Below are positions 1 through 10,400 of a DNA stretch of 34,825 nt, piece after piece; the stretch's first letter is position 1; every line of letters starts with the position of its first letter. The DNA is from Ectocarpus siliculosus (taxonomy: Eukaryota > Sar > Phaeophyceae > Ectocarpales > Ectocarpaceae), in assembly GCA_000310025.1 (NCBI GenBank), contig FN647968.1, forward strand, positions 270,070 to 304,894, written 5' to 3'. The position numbers were made by a program, and so were the translations under genes. The notes beneath the pieces were generated by a model. It was not told the DNA's origin, ran no database searches, and saw only the letters and a program-made list of their open reading frames with translations.

Positions 1-18
1 GGGGGGGGGGGGGGGGGG
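1..18. repeat. Poly-G tract at the window edge
   Basis: The window opens with 18 consecutive G and closes with another G-rich run. It is one of several long C/G homopolymers here and may mark a place where assembly is difficult. It has no coding meaning. Confidence 0.8.
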
Positions 19-1560
19 TGTGGAAACAGCAGTGCTCTACCCTCTCCCGCCCACCATAACGTTTCCTGTGAGGGCTTTTCGTGTTTCTATCGACAGACCC
101 CTCTGCCATGACAGAATTGGCCCCTGGGCGTCATTTCTCATGAAATGGTCGAGTACCCCGTCCCAAGAATGTTGCGGTCTTAGAACCGAACGTAAGCAGT
201 GCAAAGTTGGGTCACCTGTCGATCAATACGGCTTCCGTGCTCAATACAGCAGCCCATGATGCCTACAGAGCAGCCCCAAACACAAATCTCTGCGTGAAGC
301 ATTCGACCTGGCGTGCTGCTATGCAAATCTCTGCTCTTTTGTACGGTTTCTAACCACTCCTCGATGTTGACCGCCGCGATGCGAACCGCTTCCAGAATCT
401 GCTTCAATCGGTCGACTGGACCATTGTGGCCACAGCTGCGGTGGCTTTCATGGCGCCCTTGCCGGCATCTGTGGCTCGTCTTCATACGGTAGCCCGCGTG
501 TCGCTGAAGGCGTGCCGAACAGTGTCCATCGGGCTTGGGTGGCTTCTCCGAGAAACCGAGGAGGCCGACAACGACGCCGTCCTCCAGGTATCTTGGTGTA
601 CGCGGTCTTTGCCATAGCTGCACGGCTTCTCAGAAATAGATTTTCTCTTGTGGGATAAGAAAGCGGGGGTCCATGTTGTTGAGGAGAGATGGAGGGCGAA
701 GCGAGAAAAGTCTCCGTGAAACAGTGCTGATGAATCTGTAAAGGACCTGTGTTGCCCATGTGGGTGGGGACATATTACGAACCAAACCTCAGTGTTGTTG
801 ATGTGGAGAAAACAAATTCCAGTTGTTCCACTAAAACCCTCTACGCGCCCGACCCCAGCACGTTCATATCCGAGAAACTTCGCCAAAAGCTGGCCAACTC
901 GTCGGCATTTGGTATGTTTCTCTCTCTCCACCATACTTTCAATGAATCTTGACATTCTTTGAGCATGAAATGTGCAAAAATGCGTCGATGCAGTCATGGA
1001 GTCAGGGTGAAACTCACGGCGTGTCTAACCCATTCACTCGAAACCTTCAAACACCTATGATTCCCACCACAAGTCAGCAAGTTCCGGCTGCCCGTGTAAA
1101 CCATCGGAGAGCTTGTCGCGAGTTGATCGTGTGTCAATACAATCATGTTCTGGGCGGCGATAAGGTTGAGGGACACTCTTTGACCGGGATTTAGGAGACG
1201 CTTTCAACCCCCATACGCACCCCCCGAAGGACAAACCATTATTCATTGATTTGGAAGTTTCATGTGTCTGACGGAGAACTCGTACTAGTTCTCTTACGTA
1301 ATTGTCGCTGGATTCCGAAGAACACGTTCCAACCACCCATCGAGTTCTAGAAATCCACCAAGTGTTCTTCAACCACCAAGTAAGCCCGCTGTTAGCAGAC
1401 AAAGAACCCACACGCAGGAGGCTCGCCGAAGATAGCGGCGCGTGGTCGTCCATACCCTGCTGCCGTCGGCATGTGCCCCCCTGTTCTTGTCACCCCTCGT
1501 GAATACGCTCACCGTGTTGTTTTTCTGCCGCCCGTTGTTGTTTCAACCTATTTTTCTGTC
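19..1560. other. No confident gene; mixed sequence
   Basis: Short open frames occur on both strands, but none shows a recognisable domain. The stretch around 749-920 plus ends at a plausible donor (GTATGT at about 905), so it could be an exon of an unknown gene, but I have no second exon to join to it. Confidence 0.4.
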
Positions 1561-1568
1561 TCAGCGGG

Positions 1569-1658
1569 ATGGCAACTGAATTCCGAGTGCCGGAGGGATT
1601 CGTGTACGCTCTGGATCCGGGAGGCGGTGTTGTGCATCCGACAGCGGAGGTGGCGGAG
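1569..1658 (+). CDS. Coding-like fragment, possible first exon of unknown gene
   Basis: A frame starting at ATG 1569 runs for 30 codons (begins MATEFRVPEGFVYALD) to a GAG|GTAGCG donor-like site. A second coding-like stretch starts after a TTCCCAG acceptor-like site at 1721 and reads, in its best frame, with a KRDQLYSMRNGIILAEEL-like segment. The phases of the two pieces do not match without another exon or an error. The family is not recognised. It could be the edge of a gene or a decayed transposon protein. Confidence 0.22.
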
Positions 1659-2204
1659 GTAGCGCCAGCCAGACCCTCAGCGACCAACTAACGGGAACTA
1701 CACGTCCACTTACTTCCCAGGGGCGCGGGTCTCGGCGGGGTGAGCGAGGCGCAGACGAAGAGGGACCAACTCTACAGCATGCGCAACGGCATCATCCTCG
1801 CGGAAGAATTGCAGGGGGGGAGCACGGTTGGAGAAAATCGCACGTGGCATGGTGGCGTTAAACCGCGCGCAACAAGAACGAGGGTCTTGGACGTTAGGGC
1901 ATGACCAATGACCAGTGCTGGGAGCAGTTGCGGAGCGGGTATGAGCTGTTCTGGCGCAGTTTCGTCACAACGAGGAGGAAAACTTGCCGTATTGGCGGGG
2001 GGAGGTCACAGGGGAGGAGGAACTGACGGAGCGTGACGACGGGGAGGAGATATTCAAGATAAAGATAAAAAAAGGAATGTTGACACCACAGGACGGAGAT
2101 CAGACCTTACGATGCTTTCCAACCTTGCCGTGGTGCATGGGCTTAAAGTCTATTGTCTATTGTAGATTGAACCAAGAGGAAAGCCAACCCGCAAGAGGAT
2201 ATAA

Positions 2205-2320
2205 TCTCCATAAGAGGGTAACTCTACTATAGCGGGTCGAGACCGCGACAAACCGAATTCGACCCCTTACATCGGAACCCCCCGTTATCAGGTACCCTCT
2301 TACTACGGAGCCACGACTGT
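2205..2320. repeat. Short inverted-terminus repeat, copy 1
   Basis: A core of about 90 bases is bounded by perfect 9-base inverted ends, AAGAGGGTA (2212-2220) and TACCCTCTT (2293-2301). The sequence, including the flank ending CCACGACTG, resembles copy 2 at 3140-3255. This looks like a small non-autonomous (MITE-like) element or part of a larger dispersed repeat. Confidence 0.5.
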
Positions 2321-2387
2321 AGCCAAAAGTGTTCTCGGTGTGCTGTACAGTAGTAGAAGAAGTAAACCAGGAGTCCAGCCAGCGAAC

Positions 2388-2506
2388 AAAGGGAGAGGGC
2401 AGTGTGAGGAAGAGGGACGGAGGGGAGTAGGGATCGGGGTAAGGGGGAGAAGACGATGAGGAAGGGGAGAGGGGGAAGAGGAGAAGGAGAAGAGGGGCTA
2501 CGACTA
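2388..2506. repeat. Polypurine (GA-rich) tract
   Basis: About 120 bases are almost entirely G and A on the plus strand (GGGAGAGGGG-type runs). They generate Ser/Pro/Leu-rich open frames on the minus strand that are artefacts of composition. Confidence 0.75.
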
Positions 2507-2559
2507 CACACCCGCCGTACAAGAAAAAAGACCTCCGCTTGCCGCACACTTTGTTTGCT

Positions 2560-3139
2560 GCTGCCGTGGGCACGCCACAGAGTCAGGCCTGTATGAGCAT
2601 ACACATTGCCCTCATTTAAAAGAGGTCCCTGATGTCTGCCTGCCGTGGCGGTTTAGAAACGATATGCCGAAAGTAATGACATTCTAGCCTTGCGCCAAAG
2701 GCCCTCGCTTCTTTCTACATTAGACTATTGCCAGACGACACCGCGAAGTTACAGACTCCAGCTAGCAAACAGAACAAAGATAGGCAGCGTACGGTAGGGG
2801 GCCCTCCTCCCCGCCCAGTGCAATCGTCGCCGTCGTCGTTGTCGAGTAGCTCTAGCTCGTTGCCAGAAGGGTTGGCCTCCTAACAGCCATTAATGACTAT
2901 TGTACAGACGGTAAACTGTAGACTACACATACCTGTCGGCAGGCTCAATCGCGACGGGTGGGGTACGACACATTTCTCCCCAGCCGCGCATGGCTTGTGT
3001 GAATGCTGCTGCCGGTGTGATGGGCGACGAAATGTGCGTGTTTGTGCGTGTGTGAAGGAGTCGGGAGCCACACACAGGTGCAGTCCTGAACTACATAACC
3101 CTTACCCACCACTAAAGGGGCCGGTCTCTACGCTGTAGA
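2560..3139. other. Intergenic stretch without a supported gene
   Basis: Only short open frames without recognisable motifs occur on either strand. A small GTC/GTT-rich cluster lies near 2824-2845. I see nothing else to annotate. Confidence 0.4.
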
Positions 3140-3255
3140 TATGTTGGAGGGTAACCCTCTTACTAGCGTCGAGCCCATGACAATCGATTTCAACCCTCTA
3201 ATGACGAACCCCCTCTGACTCGATACCCTCTTCTAACGGAACCACGACTGCTGTA
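3140..3255. repeat. Short inverted-terminus repeat, copy 2
   Basis: This is a diverged copy of the element at 2205-2320. It has GAGGGTA (3147-3153) and TACCCTCTT (3224-3232) as inverted ends and the same right flank ending CCACGACTG. Its left end is itself a small palindrome, GAGGGTAACCCTC. Confidence 0.5.
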
Positions 3256-3864
3256 CGTACATGAATACCGGTCTAGGCGTTTCGTGTAGCTGTTTTCGTG
3301 CGACGTGCGACGTGCGAACTCTGCTGGGTTGCAGGTGGGTGGATGGAACGGTGGAACCGTGAACCGTGGAACGGTGAACGAACGGTGGGAGCAAAAACCG
3401 GTTCTGTGCGTGCGGCGAAACCACGAAAAAACGGTTCGGAGACCACTGCACAGTAGGACGATGGGCCCCAGTTAGCCCGCTTTTTTGGAAAGATTTGACG
3501 ATTTGACCCCCTAGAGTCAATCACCTTCGGCTGTGGAACTCTCATATCCGACCACAGATGCAGGTTGTTGTTGTTTTCCTTTGTTCTCTCCTCTCGATTA
3601 ATGCTTTCCCGCTGCCTTCCGGTGCAACCCAAGCCAACCACAAAGACCTCAAGTGCACACGATCACACTCGATCGTACGCACATTGAGCAGAGGGCACGT
3701 GCTTCCTGTCTCTTCATACGCCCGAATCTTGCATGACGTCACGCCTGCATCTGATAATGGTTAGGCACGCTCGCATGTCTACCTCCAAATGCCTTAACAA
3801 TTTTGCCCGAACCGATCTTACATTGATCAGACGAAGTTTAAGTCTTAGACTGCTGTATAGTTGA

Positions 3865-3894
3865 GAGAGGGAGAGAGAGAGAGAGTTAAGAGAA

Positions 3895-3949
<55 letters not shown>
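3865..3949. repeat. (GA)n microsatellite
   Basis: An imperfect then pure GA dinucleotide array; the pure part is about 3895-3949. It yields a spurious Arg-Glu frame on the plus strand and a Ser-Leu frame on the minus strand. Confidence 0.95.
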
Positions 3950-3951
<2 letters not shown>

Positions 3952-4343
3952 CTCAGCCGTGGTCTATCTGCAGCATTCCTGTAGCACATGAAAACAACGC
4001 GCTAGGAAGTACCTTCTTCGAATTTTTGAAAGAACAGGTCAGTTTCGTTTGCCTGTTTTTTTATTTCATCAATATGCCCCAACGAATCCATCTCTATATG
4101 TTTGCATATTTGCACGACGAGACGCGAAGCGCACGAAACTCCCCGCCAGGCGACATCTTTTCACGCCCCCCGAACGGCCTACCAGCCTTCGCTTTCACAT
4201 CTGTATAGTAGCATCGGCATTTTTGAGAAAGGGCACACCGGTAGACATTTGCGAGGTTTAGTGTGACGATCCGAGCACCGAGCACAGGGTTCTGTAAGCA
4301 CAGGTCTACTCTCAAGTCATCGGGGTCGCAGCGGGAAAGCAAG

Positions 4344-4463
4344 ATGAAGCCGGATCAGGTCGTGGGAGGCTTGGTACTGCTAGGTGCTGCATCTGCCCGC
4401 GCCAGCGGGGTCGCCACGAGGCCGAACAAGTTCAAGAAATGGCGCTTCGAGAACCCCCCGAAG
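4344..4463 (+). CDS. GDSL hydrolase exon 1: signal peptide
   Basis: Forty codons begin MKPDQVVGGLVLLGAASARA, with a short hydrophobic core and small residues suited to signal peptidase, followed by a basic Lys/Arg-rich stretch. Donor AAG|GTGCGG. An alternative in-phase donor six bases later (GTGGGG) would add Val-Arg. The link to exon 2 is inferred from phase and from the usual family layout of signal peptide followed directly by block I. Confidence 0.6.
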
Positions 4464-7400
4464 GTGCGGGTGGGGTCAGAGTGTTGGAGGTATCGGTGAT
4501 GCTGCGGCCGTAAGATGTACAGCAGGCTGTATCTAAGTTTTCCGCAGAGCCTGATGGCTGTTTTGACGAGTAAGTTTGAGCTACATACCTCGCCGAAACC
4601 TCTGGGCGATCGGGCGCTTCGTCTAACGCCCCACCAAGGCAAAGGGATGACTTTCGGCATTGTCTGCGTATAGAATCCCAAACAGTTGAGGTCCTGTACG
4701 GAACGAGAAGACTACAGTGCGGCAATTGAGTTACCGTAGATCTCTCTCGTCGGTTTGGCGCTTAGCAACCGCACGCATATATTTCCTGATGGATGAAGAC
4801 AGACCATAAATTACGCCGAGCCCCGGACCCCCACCGACCAACCGTCCGGAAGAATATGCAAGTCTCAGAACTCACATGGGTTGAGGAGATAAATGGAGAT
4901 TTCTGCACAAGAAAGGGGGAAAGAGACCAACTGCCGGGTCTGGGGCGATTGCAACAGCCTTCTCATTGTGCGCACATGCCATTGGCGCCCAAACTTTGAG
5001 AGGAACGGCTCCCTCACCCGGTTCTACAGCACAACAAGAAACGATGTCTACGCCAGGGCGGATAGAATGCGCAGTCTGAGATTTTTTCATTTTTTTTTGT
5101 CTTCACTTCAAATTAGCACTCACAACACTAGTGCCGTTTACTCCAACCCGTGGTCACACAGAAAAGCCCCTCTCTCCCCTCCCCTCCTGCGGTACTTTGC
5201 CTTCGATTGTAAATGCGAGAAGAGTTCAGCACTCTCTTCCCTCTGTGTACACACGAACTAGCGCTATCCACTAGGTAGGCCAGAAGCGGAAGCGAGAGAA
5301 AAACTCACTTTGCAAGAAAAGCTCGCTTACGCCGGGATTCGAACCCCTGACCTGACCTCCAGAAGGTTTGATACCAACTAGACCACCGGGGCGACCGATT
5401 GCATCTGTGAATGAAGGCGATTTGTACAGGTCGGAGAGAGCACAGGTCTGCGTTGTTATCAAAGCAAGGAAGGACTCCGCTAGGGGAAACACCCATATTC
5501 TAGGCGAGAGTTGAGTTGAGCGCCACTATCGCTGTGGGTGGCTCCGGAAATACTGTTTTGAGCTAGACCACACATCAACATTGTTGTCATGTGGCGGTAC
5601 AGCAGGCATATGTAGTCAAGGGTACCCTGTGTTGATACCTGCATGGGGCCGTCACTGTGCTCATGCGCGTTGGCGTGGACTATTCATTGAACCGGTAAGA
5701 GGCGTGCTCTCAATCAGCCAACCACGCACCCTGGCGATCAGCTGTCGATGAAACGTTTGGTCCAGAAAAAAGTCGAAAATATCGTTTTTGACAGTCTTCA
5801 ACGTACTCCGGTGGGCAAAAAGCGGAGAATGTGGGGCATGTACTTCGCAATGGCCAGGGACGGAAAGTAGGTGGGAATCGTTCATGGGTTTGTGGTGTAT
5901 TCTCCCGAATTACTGATTTTTTCGTGGGCGATATTGCAACTACTCTGCAGCAAAGTTCTCACCAAATGACCTCGTTGACACTATGGGGTGTTCTCCGCGG
6001 GCTTCGGCAATTTCACCCGATGACCGCAACGTATCCTCTTCTTGACCTTTGCAAAATATGCTATGTGCTTGTAATCCACGAACAAGATGGTGGTGTTCGG
6101 TGACTCCAACTCGGACACCGGAAGGAGGTACAACGCCCCGAACAGCTTCCAGTTAAAGGAGGACGGGATCGGCGCCTTCCCATGGAAACGGCTATACGAT
6201 GGGCCGGACAGCGATGTGAGCGATTGTGTCTTAAAGCTATCTGATCATTTGAGTCTCGCCGAAATCGTAGACTAGGCGTGCAGAACGTATTTCGAAACGT
6301 GACATGTGGACAGGAGATCGTTTCAGCATCCACGGTGGTGGCGGGACTGCTTCGTAATGATTGCTGTTAACCGATACGTGTGTTTCCAGCGGCCATTTCT
6401 GCGAATACTCCGTCTTGACCGTCGAACATTTCGTCGTACCCGAACGAGCGTGTTCGCATCAAGGCAGTATTTGGCAGCAAGCCATTCGGAGTCGAACAAT
6501 TTAGTTGACGCGATAACGAGGGAAAATATTGAAAGGTAGAGTGCCGTATGAGCGGCCGTTTTGCTTCTATCCGCATGATTCATGGCAGAAGAGTCATATG
6601 TCCATGACCTATTTGGGCTTCGCTGCGAATGGTCTGATTTCCGCCATATACGGGGAGCGTTAATTAGATCCTGGATTTCTCGCGGAAACATCCGAGATTG
6701 TGAAGAAAAAAACTCGACAATGCCGACGGTGACCCTCCTGTAGTTTTTTCCTACTTGAATGTTTAGCGGATGATGCTCACATGTCGCGCACCCCAGACTG
6801 CGCGCGTTGTTACTCTTGATGCTCCTCCTACTTTCCACAGGAGAAAACGTCGGCGTACATGCCGTTTGAAGGCTCTGTGTCGAATGGAAAAGCATGGCCG
6901 ACGTGGCTTCGTATCCCCGACGTGAGCGGCGCACGTATAGTTGAGATATCTTGTTATTTTGTTATTTTAGGCCTGCTGCAAGCTGTTGTTCACGCTGGCC
7001 ATGGGTTTGCCTATAGTCTGACCATTGTTTCGTGATACTGCTTGGTATCACACCGGATTGGACGGCGTTCTCTCTGTTTCATGGTTTCCCTCTAGTCGGG
7101 GGGGTCCACCGTTTTCTGCGTGAGCTCTGATTGGCATTCTATTGGACGGCGCCTCTAGCACCCCCGCTCTCACGGAGCATCACCGGGAATGTTGACACGA
7201 TGGGGGGGGCTTCACACGATGAGGGGATATCAGGCGTACGGCCGGTGACGATTCATGTGACCTTTGCTGGAAAAATAGCTCCTCCTGCCATCTCTCTTTT
7301 TTCAGTGACCCCGACTGGTACGAGAGAAATGTACACCAAAACGTCTTTAGACTGGCGCCAGGTTATACGTGAGACGAACACATATCGCGGGCCACGCTCT

Positions 7401-10400
7401 CTCTCGCCTCAACTGCCAACCGTTTCGCATGGAATACTCCGCGTGATCAGGAGCACAACTTTGCGACGAGTTCAGCGTCCGCCACAGATGCGTTCCGTTC
7501 TCGCGAAAGGTGCACCGGTTACACCGGGGAAGGGGAAGACTTCCCCACGGCGGTAAGCCTATTCGATACTGTTGACGCACGTCTCGACAAAACAGGAGGT
7601 GCTTTTCACCCCCGACCTGTTGCTTGGGCCGCCGCCATGTCGTAGGATGAGTCTGATGTTCGAACAACGAGCGGGATCCGAGCGCGTGCTTCCGCCCTTG
7701 TCTCCCTTGAAACAACGCGTTAGCAAGGCATTAGGCCCAGGGAAGAGGAGGGCTGGACAAAATGGCCGCGATACAGAGATCAAAGCACAGAAAGAGGGAG
7801 AAAAGGGAAGAGAGAGACAGATGCAGGCAACACAAGAAAGTTGTATATTTTCACTCGCGTCTGATGCGTTAAATCTGGTCGTTTGTTTTCACTTATGTCT
7901 TCCTTGAACTGGAACCCGACTGAAAAGTGTGCGTGCACGACCCTGTCGTGTTTGCGTATTCGGCGCCTGAACCGTTGAATGTACTGCTGTACCCCTTGTT
8001 GCAGAGCCATCGCTAGCTGTTGGGCAAATAATTGGTCGCCGCGCTTCTCCTACTGCATGCAACCTCTCTTGTCTTTATCGGGGCATGTTTTGGCGTGCTG
8101 ACGTGATGGCCGCCCCGTTTCCCGTCATCATTATTTGCAGACGCTGGAAGAACAGATTGACCGGTACTTCTACGAAATCGTTAACGAAACGGACGAAACC
8201 CTAGGTGAGACAAGTCATAAATGTCGGCCCAGGTCTCGAAAAACGAACTCGCGATTTGGCCTTCTCAGTTGCAACTCGATATTCCTTTGTCGATGTTTTG
8301 CTGCTTACCGTTGACTAGTGTGTGAGTCGCACCAATTCCCTTCTCCGCAATTGGCATCATACGGGCCAGCGCTTCTTTTCTTCTTTTGTTGGAGAGTTTC
8401 CTTACGTTCTCCGCGCGACTACTGCCCACGTGGATTTATATTGATTCCATATTCTTCATGAATCTATGTTATCAATCTGGTACAACTTCTCCGAGAACCA
8501 TGCGAATGGTATGATATCTTTGGTCGCCCGACCCATTTAGACGCGTGTCAAAAGCCCCGAGGCATATGGTCACCCACGGTGCACAAGTAACTGCTGTAAC
8601 GTCTGTCCCCCTCGCCGTACATGCAGACTACACCCACGTTATTTTCATCGGGACAAACGAGCTGAACAGGGTAGTAGAAGCCATCACCCGCTACTCCACT
8701 GGAGGAGAGGGCTACGAGGACCCCGTTGCCTTCGAAAAGGTTTTCGAGGTTGACGCCACCACCGGGTTTCCAGTATTTGATGCAAGCGGCCTCCCAGTCC
8801 CCACCTTCGCCCCCATGATCGAGGTGAGGATGGATGTATATTTCAACAAGACGATTGCTCGAAGGAATAAGGTTCGATTTTGGACGAACGGTTTGTTGTA
8901 GTAGTTGAGGAGGTGGTGGTGGTGGATGGTGGTGCTACTGCCGTGCCATTGCGGTCGCTGCCGCCGCCACTCGCTGCTGACACATCTACACGCGCTGCGT
9001 CAACTTACTTCACGAAGCACGAGAACAATCTTCCATACATACCGTAAGCGGGAATACTTTACCGTTGTGAGCGTTGAGTTCGCCAGCTGCAAGCTGGAGC
9101 TCCGGCGTTGTTGCCATGAAGCCAGGCGATGTGAGCTTCAAGTTATGTGGTGGGAGCCTCATTCCTGCCCCTGAACCCTCTGCAGGCTGAAATCGACCTC
9201 TGCTCTCCGGCGAAACCCGCTCATCCCTTCCTTCTTCCAACGTGTGCTTACGCTCGCCTTTCTCACGTGTGCGTTACAGGAAGTGCTCGGTGCTTGGGAT
9301 GAGGGGATCGGCAGGCTGATCGGCGCTGGCGTCACCGGGAGAATCCTCCTCGCCAACGTCGGATCTCCCAAGGGGCTGACTGTGAGTGCTAACGGCTTCA
9401 TCGGATACTTTGAATACCGTAGGGTGCAGGTTTCATCCGCATTCATACAGTAGTCTACCCTAAACACGTTGTAGCACCGCCCATGAAACGGAGGACGCCG
9501 CCGGGCTCAAGGGTGAAGCGAGTACTACCAAAAAGACAATGCTTCTCGCGCGAGTGCAAGGGATTCGCCGGACTGCAGTAAGGTGACAGCCTCGAACTAT
9601 CTGCATGCCCTAAGCGATGTTCGAGGTCTAACCGGTGCATGAGCACGGGCGCTGTCAGCAGGCGCTGGGTTCGTTTTTCCAGCGCGAAAAAACATCTAAC
9701 TGCTGCTTCTTCTTGTGTTGCGTTCTCAACGACTCGCACAGGGCATTGCCGGTACCGAAACCGCGATTCTTCTGGACAGTGTTGCCCAGGCCCTTCGTGT
9801 CGGAGCCCAGCTGTTGGTTGCCAAGTACTCTCATCAAGTGCGAATGTTGGACCTTTACACTCTGTTCGCGGTGAGTCCTGCGGAGACCCTAGGGCAATAG
9901 ATCAGAGGTGTTGAAGGCGAATCGCAAATCCAGACATAGATTCTCGCGTCCAGAGCACGTTGGAATGATGTGGATCCATGACGCACGCACGAGACCCTGA
10001 GTCAATGATGCAACGCATTGATGGTCACGCCGAGGCGTGTGGATGTATCTCTACGTAGGCACCCTGTCGAATACTTTTCCTTTGCTGCCAGTCAAATCAG
10101 GCAGCGCGCATGAAACGTCTGCTTGACGGTGACTCAGATTTAGTGTCCATCAGAGCAGCTAGCTACAAGGCGTCGTGTTCGTTCATCGTTGCTTTAGGCG
10201 TTGCCTGCACTAGACTAGTATCACGTCCGTGAACGACCGCCGAACTCCATCTTGCAACCACCATCCTCCTTCCTCACCATGACGGTTGGCAGATGGGTCA
10301 TGAACATGCACTTCACCAATAGTCTACCCTCAACGGCTACCCCCCCCCCCCCCCCCGAGTGCGAAGACGGGGTTCATGTAGTTGTGGAATGTTCGTTATA

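Noticed and set aside
2157-2604. Minus-strand frames with Ser/Pro/Leu-rich repeats
   Set aside because: They are translations of the polypurine tract, without homology or splice support.
3714-4208. Arg-Glu and Ser-Leu repeat frames at 3.7-4.2 kb
   Set aside because: They are products of the (GA)n microsatellite.
5329-5392. Functional tRNA gene
   Set aside because: The T stem and anticodon stem are broken and the length is short. Only the promoter boxes are intact.
7296-7370. Possible GDSL exon after a TTTTTTCAG site
   Set aside because: The required phase starts with TGA, and the other frames do not resemble the family.
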